A stretch of DNA of 64,000 bases from Ipomoea triloba (Eukaryota; Streptophyta; Magnoliopsida; Solanales; Convolvulaceae): contig NC_044930.1 in the NCBI RefSeq assembly GCF_003576645.1, positions 17,316,391-17,380,390 of the forward strand, in the 5' to 3' direction. The position numbers and the translations under genes were made by a program. Below are positions 45,546-57,500 of this stretch, piece after piece; the stretch's first letter is position 1; every line of letters begins with the position of its first letter. The notes below the pieces were generated by a model. That model had not been told where the DNA came from and did no database searches. It worked only from the letters and a program-made list of their open reading frames with translations.

Positions 45546-48393
45546 TGTAACACCCCCAAAAACGGCCTATTTTTTTTTTCTTATTTTCACCAATTAATTA
45601 CGTAATTCTTAAAACAAAACTTAGAATGCGGAAGTTTTTCAAAATCTTATTGAGGGCATTACCGTCACACTTAGGCAACCACAATACCTAAGTGCTAAGG
45701 CTAACATAAATAAAACCAAAACAAAAGAGAATTACAATCCTCAACGTAGTCTTTAACAACATAACACATATTAAAGTTCTTAATGTTCATAACATTTATT
45801 TCTAAATCCTCCAAAGCATCACGTTCTATCGCTCTCATAGCAGCATACTTCACCATATTTCTATATCACCTGTTACTCATTTAGAGATTTCAAAACATAA
45901 TAAGAAAGTAAGGGGTTAGCATAACATGCTAAGTAAGGGACTACTTGCCCCGAAAGTAAAATATATATATATATTTTGAAATCATACTTTACCATTTTCA
46001 AAGCTTGGCTGCCATGCCATAATTCAGAAAATTCAATAAAAATATTAGGTAAAGTAAAAACATATGGAACTTTTTCAAAATATCATCACTTATAAAATTT
46101 TCTTATAACTTTATTTTTATGCCACACTTGCACACCATAAAATACATATGGAAGCACATCAATCACACATAAATGGGACAGGGTCCTTTATTTTTAGGCT
46201 CTAGTGAACGGTGCTTCCCACACAACCGAACACTCTTCACATTTCCCATTTCTAATGGAAACCGGACTCTAACCTTAAGTGTGCACACCCCCGAATGAGG
46301 ATTCCAAGCCTCAACGGGAAGTTACCAACCCTAGTAGCCAGGATAAGGTTTCTACTGACTACTCCTGAAATTAGGGTACACAGACCCGCCTCAACAGGAC
46401 ACACCATAGTGCCCTAGTACCCGAGGATTGTTCCTTACGGGCACTCCTCAATTCATAAAATAATTCCAATCAAATATTCACAATTTCACATAGCTTCCAT
46501 AACTTGAAAAATATTTAGTTTGAATACTTTTTAGCATCATAAATAAAATAATAATTTGCAAGGTAATACTTTGGTTAAAAACCTCACTTTGCTCACAACA
46601 CCTTAGTTCTCAATCTTTCAAAGTAATATTTTTAGGAAAAAAAAAATCCATACTTAGCATAAAAGCTTGCTCATAGGTTCCATAGTAATTTTATAAAAAT
46701 AAATTCATACTTGGGCCAACCCAACTCAAATTTCACAAGAAGGCTAAAATCAACACTTTGTCACATTTCATCCTTTGCAATAATTTCATAAAAATCATAA
46801 GACTTACTTATGATCACATATCACACAATTGGTATTTTATAATACAGACACATAATTAACGTAAAACAATCATTACTCAATACCATTACAAAATATACTT
46901 GTATTGCATGAGTATTGTAATATATATACATATTTCCAATAAAGCAATCCTGCGTCATTCATTAATAAACTCTTAACAATAATAATATAAATAAATATCA
47001 TAAGATTATGTACATACTACTATCTACGGCATCATATAATATTACTATTATTATTTATTTTATTTTTTTAAATATAAACCACCGTACGTACTTATATATA
47101 ATAAACTATATAAATAATTTTTTTTTTACACACTACCGTACTACATAAAATTTAATAAATAAATATTTTTTTTATAATAACTATAATACGTATCCATAAA
47201 CACATACACTAATTATATATATACTTTTAGATACACACCATACGTATATAGTAGACATATATATATATACGTACGTATATAGCAAAGCAATCATATATAT
47301 TTTTTATATATACATAAACTACCGTACGTACATATTTATAATAAAAGAAAGTATATATATATATATTTTTTTTTGTTATATATAAGAATACACGCACACA
47401 GAATCACACATATATATATATTTATATTTATATTTTTTTTTCCACATAGTGTACACGTATGTATACTAAAACATACAAATATATACATAGATATTTAGAA
47501 TATACACACATACGTATCAGTATGTATAAAAGAATTTTATAAAATAGAGTTTTAATAAAGATATTCCAAAAATTTTCTTGAAATCAAGGTGGTATGAACT
47601 ACTTGGGTAATCAAACAAATTAACAATTTCCTCATAAGAACAACACATGATCATACATAAAATATCATCCACCAAGTAGAACAATACCTAAAATTAAAGG
47701 GCAAGCAAGGAGAGTAAAATCCACTTACTTGGAAACTGTAGGTATACCCTAGAAAATCCTCTTCTAACCCTTGTTGATTTGATCCACCACCTCTACTAGC
47801 AACAATTTTCCACCAACCAAAATACACAAGGAAAATTTCCTATAAGATACACATATATAAACTAACTCTAGAATTATAACTATAATATAACACTTACTTA
47901 TCAAGACTTTGCTTCCCAAGATGGATTTCAATCAAAAGAAAGAAGAAGAAGGATTTTTTTTTTTTCGTTTGTGATGTTTTCTTCGGCCAAGAGAAAGAGG
48001 AGAGAGGAAGACTAGATAAATATTCCCCCCTTTGAATGAGAATAAATAGGATAGAATCACTAATTTGAAAACTCTCAATCACTCTCTTGTAACTCCCAAT
48101 CTAGAGATTTATGATAATAAAAAAGATAATAATTTGATAGGATAAAAAATCTTGATTTGATATGGATTATATATATATGTATCATATATACGGCTAACAC
48201 ACACATATATATATATATAAATAAATCATGGTTTGTATAGATTAATTCTATAATTAATACAAATATATAGGTTCACACTTAAATATATATATGTTAATAT
48301 AAACGTACACATCTATCTATATATATATACACGTACATATCATATTTATATATATATATTATATATATATCATAACACATGCATAATTATATA

Positions 48394-48435
<42 letters not shown>

Positions 48436-48718
48436 CATACCATACATACGTATATAAGTATATATAATATTAAAAATTAATTTATACATATATATCACCT
48501 AATTCAAGAAAAGAAATATTATAATTATAATAATATTCTAGGTAGTTTAACAACTAGTTGGTCCAAACGAATAGAGTTTGTAATTCCAATGGATATGAAC
48601 ATGAGAGTAGACTTCAATGAACATGGACTAGGGACCAAAAGAATATTGGAAGAGAATTAGGGATAATTTTGGAATTTCAACTAGATGGAAAATAGAAGCA
48701 AAAATCTCGGGTATCACA
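45546..48718 (-). mobile_element. Del-type solo LTR (3.2 kb) inside SIRE-type integrase
   Basis: TGTAACACCCCCAAAAACGG at 45546 to CTCGGGTATCACA at 48718, with perfect TSD TAGGT (45541-45545, 48719-48723). The PBS-side signature (GAATGCGGAAG, then TACCGTCACACTTAGG) lies near 45625-45670, placing the U5 side on the left as in the other Del-type LTRs. The integrase reading frame continues on both sides (YELWKGRKP on the right, NLSYFHIFGCK on the left). The interior from 46960 to 48480 is extremely AT-rich, with many (TA)n runs and ACGTACGTATA motifs. No gene is seen; a weak frame at 47894-48082 is discounted. Confidence 0.9.
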
Positions 48719-48723
48719 TAGGT

Positions 48724-49800
48724 TTTCTCCCTTTCCAAAGTTCATATGGCATCTTGTTGTGCAGCTTGTGAATCATGCTTCTATTTTGAGTATAGCAAGC
48801 AGTGTTGATAGCTTCTGCCCAAAAACGTTTCGGTAGATCGGCGGTCGTAATCATAACTCGTGCGGCTTCTTTAAACGTTCTATTTCTTCTTTCGGCTACA
48901 CTGTTTTGTTGCGGCGTTCTTGCGGCTGATAGTTGATGTATGATTCCTTGAGAATTGCAATAAGCTTGGATCACACCATTCACGAACTCTGTACCCTGGT
49001 CGGTACGGATTTTGACTAATTTGACTTCTTTTTCATTTTGAAGTTGCTTGAGTAGTTCTGGCAGCTTTTTCTCCACTTCATTCTTTTTGTTGAGAAATAT
49101 TGTCCATGTGTACCTGGAAAAATCATCAACAACAACAAGAGTATATTTCTTACTACTTATACTTACTGGGTCTACTGGACCAAATAGATCCATGTGTAGT
49201 AGACTAAGAGGTCTTGAGCTTGATTCGTGGGTTTTGGACTTGAACGAAGATTTGATTTGCTTTCCTCTTTGACACGCATCGCAAATTTGATCTTTCTTGT
49301 ACGTGATGTTGGGTAGTCCTTTGACTAGATTTTTCGTTGCTAGCTTGTTGATCGTCTTGAAGTTCAAATGATTTAACTTCTTGTGCCATTCCCAAAACGT
49401 GATGCTTGAATTGTTTGCCACTAAGCATACTGTATCTTTTGTAGTGCTCCAATTCACAACATACATATTTCTCTTTCTCGTTCCTTCAAGTATGACTTCT
49501 CCGGTTGATTCGTTCTTCACTTGGCTTTTGTCTTTGAAGAATTCCACAAGATATCCTTTGTCACAAAATTGACTTGTACTCAACAAGTTGAATTTTAGAC
49601 CTTCCACATAGGATACATCTTCTATTTTCAATCAGTTTCGTACTATCGTTCCGATTCCTTTTGTTGAACCATATCGATCGTTTCCTCTGAATACGACTTT
49701 TGGTCCTTCGATGGATTTGAAATTAACAAGACTAGATTTGTTTCCAGTCATGTGCCGTGAACATCCACTATCGAAGTACCAAACCTCCTGCAAAATATTT
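48724..49800 (-). pseudogene. pol: SIRE-type pol: protease end, GAG-pre-integrase and integrase core
   Basis: In minus-strand order: the protease active site YFDSGCSRHMTGN (about 49780-49740), a stop within IVRN-stop-LKIEDVSYV (about 49633), then one frame 49631-48714. The HHCC zinc finger is present (WHKKLNHLNF...ICDACQRGK). So are all three integrase acidic residues: D in LLHMDLFGPVD, D in IRTDQGTEFVNG and E in PQQNSVAERRNRTFKE. It is cut at YELWKGRKP by the Del solo LTR. The stop in protease and the insertion mean this copy cannot make a working polyprotein. The gag frame to the right is different from this one. Confidence 0.9.
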
Positions 49801-51635
49801 AGACATTTTTAGGTACCCAGTTTTGCTTGGGTCCTGTGGGGTTAGTGATTTTTGGTACCCAAATCCACCTTGTTCTCACAGAACCAAGAATAGGTGATTT
49901 GTAACCATTGTTAACTTTATAATCATAACTAATTTTTGAAAACTTTTTCGGTGCCGTGTTTTGAAAATTTAATCTACTTTTTGGCACTTGGGAAATATAT
50001 TGTTTGAACTTATTAACTCTTGGTCTAGTCCAAGTTTTAATATTTTCAACCCAATATGACTCTGTAGGATAAAATCTCCTAACTCCACTGTTTGGAATTT
50101 TTCCCATTTTCCAATGTGGTCTTTTTGCACTTAACTCATTGGAGTATCTTGAATAATTAAATTCATGCCTTTTAGCAAACTGCCTTGGCGAAAAATTGTT
50201 CTTTTGAGCATTCGGCCGTACAGTGCTATTTTTGGCAATTGGTTGATACCCAATTCCTTGTCTCATTGTGCTGTCTTCACTTTTAACAAATTTTACCACA
50301 TGGACTTTATCATTTAAAGCAGTAGTAGAATTGGTCAACTTGATAGAGGCTTGAGAACACGACAGATCATAACCGAGACCGGTTTTATCGTTAGATGGTT
50401 TTTGCATATTTACCATTTTGTCCATTATTTTAGACGAATGAGTAAATGTTGCAATAACCTCCCTTAAGTTATGTTCTCTCACTTCCCTCGATTTACACTC
50501 TTCTTGAAGACAAATAATCTTGGCATTCAATTCTTTCACCTCGGACAGAGCATGTTGCAATTTTTCATTTATTTCATCTTTTTCAAGAATCAAAAATTTA
50601 TTGCGCTCTTCGAGTTGAGAGTGAGTGTCCATTACGGTTTGACATTCCCTCATTAAATGAGAGATAGACTCTTTCGGAAAAGTAGAACTCGCAGAATCAA
50701 AAGATTTAGATGTTACCTCATCTTCTTCCAAATCATGCGCCATTAAGCACTTGTCCTCACAGGTTGACTCACTTGAAATACTCATGCAAAATAATGCATT
50801 GTCATCCTTAGAGTTGTCACTTTCATCACTTGAAGATTCCTCTGACATGCTTGATTCCAAGGGATCACTAATCAAGGCTTTTCTCTTATCCTTTTTTAAT
50901 CTTCTTTCCTTTGTCTTAGCCTCTTCCTGCACAATGCCATTTTGATTTTTGCTAACCTTGGGATAAGGACACTCAGCCATAAAGTGTCCAGGCTTTCTGC
51001 AATTGTAGCATAAATTCGAAACTTTTTCTGGGTTTGACGGTAATCCCAGTTTGACGGTAATCCTCGTAGGATTTTGAGCGATATTTCCTTTTGATCGATC
51101 TCTTTGCCTAGATCGACAATCTCTCCCATGATTTTAATAAATCTTGCTTCCATGTCGGTAATGGATTCACCACTTAGCATTTTGAAATCCTCGAATTTCT
51201 TTAATGTTATTGTGAGCTTGTTGTCTTTTTCTTGTTCATCTCCTTCGCCAATCTTCACAAGAACTTCCCATACTTCTTTCGCGGTTTTGCATTTTCGAAC
51301 TTTCGGGAAAGTTGCATCGTCAATGGCTTTGAACAAAATATCCTTGGCAATGTTGTCCAAGTTATTTCGTGTACGATCTTCTGGACCCCATTCCTCTTTG
51401 GGTTTAGGAATGTACTGCGGTGTTGTACTCGTTTGTGCTACAGCGGTATTGATCTTTAAGATTTTGATCGGTCCGTCGGTAATGACTTCCCACATTTCAT
51501 CGTGTAATGCGAACAAATGAACCTGCATACGAATTTTCCAATCATCAAATTTATCTAATGACGAATTTTCCAATCATCAAATTTATCTAATGAGAATAAC
51601 AGGTTGGGAGCCAAGTCTCTCTTCATTTTGAAGAT
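49801..51635 (-). pseudogene. gag: SIRE-type gag with CCHC knuckle, frameshifted
   Basis: The likely start is the ATG near 51627 (MKRDLAPNLLFSLDKFDDW). A 32-bp duplication (51531/51563) throws the frame off right after it; from 51573 the frame reads FDDWKIRMQVHLFALHDEMW, RNNLDNIAKDILF and GEGDEQEKDNKLTITLKKFE. A second duplication of 17 bp (51032/51049) shifts the frame before the zinc knuckle. The knuckle CYNCRKPGHFMAEC (about 51010-50970) is then read in the frame of 50980-49799. That 393-residue part is Ser/Glu/Lys-rich with a coiled-coil-like middle (ERNKFLILEKDEINEKLQHA). Both duplications may be real decay or assembly errors. The protein would bind and package the RNA. Confidence 0.85.
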
Positions 51636-51679
51636 TTGAGATCTGTCTAGCAGTCAAGATTTGACTCAAATAGACAACC

Positions 51680-51691
51680 GCTCTGATACCA
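51680..51691 (-). other. Primer-binding site, tRNA-iMet type
   Basis: The minus strand reads TGGTATCAGAGC, two bases inside the LTR edge at 51694. It identifies 51694-53705 as the 5' LTR of the minus-strand SIRE-type element. Confidence 0.92.
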
Positions 51692-51693
51692 CT

Positions 51694-53705
51694 TGTTGGT
51701 CCCGATAGGGTAGGGAAAAGTCTAGAGGGGGGGGGGTGAATACACTTTTCTAACTTTCAAAAAATATTATAACACTTCAACAGAAAGAATCCAAATGAAT
51801 AAATTCAACTTGAATTGCGCAGCGGATAAATAAACGGTAAAGTGCTATAATCAAAGTTACGCAAAAAAATGAAGAGCTTCACAACATGCAACACGTTAGA
51901 AACATCAGATATAACTCAAATAATGAGTATATAAAGTTTGACTCGCATGCGGACGTGGGAACTATCAAACCCAGATCAAACAGTATATGCAATGAATAGT
52001 TGGGTTCGTAGCATAACAACAAATATAACTTTCACAGGATGAGGTTGAGTATGCAATATGTCTTGCATGCAAATATGATGTCACGTATACCAATAAAGCA
52101 CTTAGGAATAAATGTGACAAAATATGCAATGCATGTGATGCTCAGATAGATAAATATGCAAGCAGATAAAGTAAATGACACAGGGATTTATAGTGGTTCG
52201 GAGGTGATGTAATCCTCCTACTCCACCTTCTCCTTCCTCCAGGAGAGATTCCACTATTTTCAATCACCCAGATACAATAGTGAATCTGTGCTCTTCTAGC
52301 TCTCCTCTACTCCGAATGCACTTTCGCTACAGCAACACTTAAACCCGAACGTCTTGCACCCAGCTACGTTCACGAGCATCTTGCACCCAGCTACGCCCTT
52401 CAACCAAGTGTTTTGCACCCAGCTACACTTAGTCTCCACAAGTGTTCTGCACAAAGCTGCACTCCTCCGAGTAATTCGCACAAAGCAATCAACCAAGTGT
52501 TTTGCACCCAGCTACACTTAGTTTACCCCGAGTATTTTGCACAAAGCTATCAAGTCTTCTTGGGTTTATATAGCTAAATTAGCTATTTTCCCGTTGTAAT
52601 TCTTCAGAGCATTAAATGCTTTCAGATGGTCTTTGTCAACTTTGATGGCTCCGTCAGATGATTTTGAATTTTTGCTTTTGATAATCCTCCAACGTTCTTC
52701 TGCAATCACTGATATGATTTTCCTTGTAACTTGTAGACATCCATCTTTGACTTTGGTAGTGTGAACACTTGACTTTGTTCATAATTCATAAGTCAGACTG
52801 CTCTGAAAATATATCCGTTCGGTGACTCTTGCTTGAGCATAATTGATGCCTCTGAAAAGTATACTGACTTTTCTCATGATGATTTTCAACTCCTTGTAGC
52901 AAATTTGAATTAACCTTTCTTGAATAAAAAAAAATTGACCATCCTATTTTCTTTCTTGGTTATGCCATACTCATCCTCAAAAATGATTTTTGTTCTTCCC
53001 CCTATTGATTTGGGTTTCACGTAAATCATGCATGGCATACTAGGTTGACCATGTAGGTCATCCTCATCCTCCTTTCAAGAATGTACATAGTTAGCCTCAT
53101 CTCCAAAATGACTTGTAGCTAAGTCATCCTCATCCTCCTTGAATTAATTCCAATAGGCTAAGTCATCCTCATCCTCATTCTTGAACTTAAATCCGATCAA
53201 GTCATCCTCATCTCCCATCTTGATTTAATTCAAGTCATCCTCATATTTATTTTCGGCCAAGTCATCCTCTTTGAGCTAGTCATCATCATCTTCAACAATT
53301 AAAGAGGCAAGATCATCCTCATCACCAAAAATATTTTCCTTGCATGAGTTAGCCTCTAAAATATTTTGTGAGGGAACCCATTCGAGATTGACTTCAATTT
53401 TGACCTTTAATTGCAACATCTTCATCACGAATTAATTAATTCTTCCAAAGAATTAATTTTTGCAATTTGAACCGTTGACTTGCTTTGGGATGTCTTCGAG
53501 TCTTGATCAATCTTCCAAATTCTTCTCCATTTGTAAAGTGGAAGCGAATGACTGACAAGTATAAATTAAAAATTTATACTATTGTAGTTTCCGCTTAACC
53601 GATTCGGCTCGTACTCGACGTAATCCTATACTAGACTCAAAATAAAATTGAGGATCTAATATTACATTTTTGGTTCATCAAAACAATTACAATATATTCC
53701 TAACA
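51694..53705 (-). mobile_element. 5' LTR of the SIRE-type element, complete
   Basis: 2012 bp, starting TGTTAGGAATATATTGTAAT at 53705 and ending GGGACCAACA at 51694 on the minus strand. It has two repeat zones. One is a run of TTGCACCCAGCTAC / TTGCACAAAGCT motifs spaced about 27-33 bp (52350-52550). The other is a run of GATGAGGATGAC-type motifs on the minus strand (53060-53330). The second zone is shared with 34040-34310. A G-tract (on the plus strand GAGGGGGGGGGGTGAA near 51724) lies near the 3' end, as in related LTRs. Confidence 0.92.
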
Positions 53706-54301
53706 ATTTCCCCCTTTTTGATGATACCAAAACCTATACCCGAATATTTTGGCTATAGTCCAATCAAAAATTGATTTTTCATTTTTCGAATTTTATTTTG
53801 ACTAGCCAATTGACAAGTTTACAATTTGACTGACCTACTTGCTTTATAATTTAGACACGTACGAAAATTGCAAAGTTTGAGGTTTCAATTTCAATTTTAA
53901 CTTTTGTCAATAATTTCTTTTGCCCTCAATTTTGCATGTTACAAGATTAAAACTGTGTCCAAAAATTAATAAAGCAATAAAACAACTATAAACTATAAGA
54001 AATCGTACCATATCATATCAAAATCAAAATAAGCTTCATAGAGTTATAATGGTACGTACATAACATACTAGAACTAGAAATCAGTAAATACCAAGTGTAT
54101 CATTTATTCTAGCTCTAAGCTTCTCGAAGTTACCTTTGCAGTCATCATGTAGAAATTTTTCTTTGACTCTTCCTTCCAAGTAATGTTTGATGACTTCCTT
54201 TGGATCACTAGCGAGAAACACTCTTCTAGTGTACCATTGAGCACACTCTTCCTAACATTACATTTTTGGTTCATCAAAACAATTACAATATATTCCTAAC
54301 A
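53706..54301 (-). mobile_element. Extra ORF3 tail and LTR-start fragment beyond the 5' LTR
   Basis: 53706-54247 nearly repeats 34691-35229, that is the PPT and the end of the third ORF. This is sequence that belongs before a 3' LTR. It is followed by 44 nt identical to the LTR start (54258-54301, ending TTCCTAACA on the plus strand) after a short TTCCTAACA junction (54249-54257). The structure is LTR start, ORF3 end, whole LTR, PBS. It looks like the rest of a head-to-tail tandem element with a large deletion. Confidence 0.8.
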
Positions 54302-54538
54302 TATTTTATATGCAACTTTCAATATTTAACTCTCTCACTCTCTCAATACTCTAATTACTCTCTTACCTACAAGTCTACAACTACAATTTTTTTTACGCAA
54401 CTTTCATTCTTTCAATATCTTACTCTCCAACTCTCTCACTCTCTCAATACTTTGATTACTCTCTTGCCTACAATTTTCTCTACATTTTTTATATCTCTAC
54501 ACTCTACATATTTAAGTTTTTATACTTTCAAGTGCTAA
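54302..54538 (+). promoter_or_regulatory. 5' leader of the hAT-2 transposase
   Basis: An AT-rich, CT-rich leader with repeated ACTCTCTCACTCTCTCAATAC blocks (54330-54350 and 54433-54453), directly upstream of the ATG at 54539. No exact promoter can be assigned. The left half of the hAT-2 leader lies at 33046-33536, on the other side of the copia element. Confidence 0.45.
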
Positions 54539-57500
54539 ATGGATAGTTCAAGCAGAGCATCCTTTTCCTACGAAGGCCAAGCTAGTGGTAGTCGTGGAAA
54601 TCGTGGCAAATCTCATGCTGTAGAACCTCCACAGCATTCGATTCATGGATTTTCAAGAGAAAATCCTTTTTTTGAAGCTCCCCGGCATTCAGTTCATGGA
54701 TTTCCAAGCGAAGCTCCTTCTTTTGAACCTCCCCGGCATTCGGTTCATGGATTTCCGAGCGAATATGAATACCACCAATTTTTACAACAACAATCATACT
54801 ACCAAGACATGAATCCACACCCTCAAATGACCATAAATAAACCTCAACATGCCTCTTTTGGTTCCCAACCCTTTCATTCTTCTTTTGATTCTAACACTGC
54901 TACTTTTTCGCAGGGCCAAGACGCGGACGAGGAACCCGAAGAAATTCAACCTTCTGCTGCTAAACAAAAATCCGATCTTTTCAGAGTACACATTAAAAAA
55001 ATTGAACACCCTGATGGAAGAATTACAGTTAAATGTAATTATTGTGATAAGGAGTACCAATGGTCCAAATCCGGTGGCTACGGGACGTACCGGAAGCATA
55101 TAACTTCAAAACATCCGGATAAAGAGGTAAATACACAAACACAACAACAAATTGGCAGGTATACAACTAAATCTAATGCTTTATTTCGTTACTCAGATGA
55201 GCAAATGACAACACTTGCGTGCATAGGGTGAAATGTCAAAAGATATTTGTGTTAAAACGGAAAGTCAGTGACTCCCCGAGTGTTGGTCTCGAAGGAGGGA
55301 CGTGGAGGTGTGTCAAGTGTTCGGGAGTTTACTTGATTGAGTCGTGCATAGGATTCAAGTGTGGTGAATAGTGGTTTGTGAGTGAAAAGAGTTCATAAGG
55401 TTTGGTTTGAGTGCAAGAAAGTAATAAAGTAAAATGGTTTGTAAGTATGTAAAAAGGGATAGGGATTGGATAGTGTTCATGTATGATGCATTGTGGTGTG
55501 ACTAAGGTAAAGGATAGATAATGCAAGGATGTTGGCTATTCAAGAGTGTGTTTGTCTTAGTCTTTTTCCACCTTTGTGTACTAAGGCTTCTTTGGCTAAG
55601 GAGTGTCTTCAAGCATCCAAAGCTCTAAGAGGAATTTTATCAAACACTTAAGCTACACATTATCCTACTATCCTTAAGAATTCCATAAGAACTATGATTG
55701 TGTCAAGCTTCAAATCCTCACTCTAATCAAAGACATGAAAGAGTCAAGAGCTCAATCTCTCATCTAGATTGGCCAAATCCAAACAAGATCTCATCAAAAC
55801 AACAATCAATAGACAAGAATAGATAATCCAACAATCTAAGCATTTAGATCCAAATATAGATATAAGAGCATCACACTAGCAACATACAATCACACAATCC
55901 AAATCCCTAGATTAAACTAGCCACTCATAATATGAAATCCAAGACAAAAGCTAATTCAATCCAAGAACAAGATAAGAAAATATAATAGAAATGAAATAGA
56001 GATCACCTAGAGTGAAGTAATCCTTCAATCCAAGCTTGTTGTCTTCTACAATGGAGATTTATCTAAACTAAGAAATGAAAAACTAAGAAAAATGGAGAAA
56101 GTTCTCCAAAAGAAAAACTAAGGAAAGGAAAACTAAATTTCTGGGAACTCCCTTCTCCTCCTCTGAAAAGGGGTTTAAATAGTCCCCGAAAAAGCAACCC
56201 TAATCAAAATTCGCGCAATGCAGTCTCCACGCCTGCTCACACGCGTGTCAGTGTGCGTGGGAGGCTACTGGATTATTTCCACGCACGCTCACACACGTGT
56301 GCCCATCTTGTTGGGTCCTCCGGGGCTTCGATCTTGCTTGGTTCGCTCTTTAAGCTCAACTTTTGCTCCTATTTGCTCCTGGGGCTCCTGTTTCACCTCC
56401 TTTAGGCTAAAAGTAGCTTGTTGGTTAGTGATTTTCAAGCATTTATGAGCACAATTCATCATGCAAGGATACTATAAACACGACAAAACACCCTAATATG
56501 TGCTTGATTTAAGGATATCTCGGAGGCTTATCAGCAAACTAGACGCAAGTTTGCTGAAATGGTTGCTATTGATGGTTTATCATTTAGTTTTGGACAGAAA
56601 GTTGGCTTTAAAGAATTTTGCAGGGGTGCATTAAATCCACAAATGTGTGATTTACCGCGTACAACGGCTACGCGTCATCTTTATAAATTATATAAAGATG
56701 AAAAAAAGAGATTGATTTCTCACTTGGAAACACATAATGGGCGTGTTACTATATGTGCTGACATTTGGAGCGACCATTGGAGAGAACATTCATATTTGGG
56801 CGTTACTTGTCATTGGGTAGATCAAGAATGGCGGTTGCAAAAAAGAATCCTTGCCTTCCGGTGTTTTGATGAACAACATAGTGCACACAATATTTACAGT
56901 AAGTTACAAAGTATATTTGATGAATATAAAATTACTAACAAAATTTTTGCAATTGGTTTTGATAATGCATCCAACAATACTGCTGCAATCCCTGTTCTTA
57001 AGGAATTATGTCTACCGTATTTTGGAGGTAAATTTTTTCACCAAAGGTGTGTTTGTCATGTTTTAAATCTATGTGTTCAAGCTGGTTTAGTTTCTCTTAG
57101 TAGTAGTATTAAACTTATTAGAGATGATGTTGTTTATTTGTGGAAGCATCCTAATGCTCAAAAAGAGTTTAGTCGGTTTTGCAAACGAAACAATATGCCT
57201 CCAAAAAGATTTCCTCGAGATGTTCCAACTCGTTGGAATTCTACCTTTACTTTGCTTAGTAGTACTATATATTATAAAGATTTGTTATGTTTTTTTTTTT
57301 TTTTGCAAACAACAGTGATATTCATTTATTTACGCAACATTGGGATGCTTGTACAAAGATTTGTGAGTTATTAAAAGTGTTTAATGATGCCACTTTGGCT
57401 TTGTCCGATGTGTATTATCCTACTACACACTTATTTTTAATTTATGTTGTAAATATTGTTGGTAAGCTTTTTGAATATCGTGATGATGATATTTTGAGTG

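Larger units (their letters stand above)
33537..54301 (-). mobile_element. SIRE/Maximus-type copia element nested in hAT-2
   Basis: In minus-strand order: a fragment of LTR plus ORF3 tail (54301-53706), a complete LTR (53705-51694), PBS, gag, protease, integrase, RT/RNase H, a third ORF (37398-35066), PPT (34691-34705, AAAAAGGGGGAAAT), and a 3' LTR truncated at its end (34690-33537). The two LTRs are almost identical where they overlap, so the insertion is recent. Inside it are a copia solo LTR and a Del-type solo LTR. The span 37.7-45.8 kb contains unmerged contig overlaps that inflate its length. Confidence 0.85.

Noticed and set aside
46960..48480. AT-rich matrix-attachment region or origin
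   Set aside because: It is the interior of a Del-type solo LTR with clear ends and TSD; AT-richness alone is no support.
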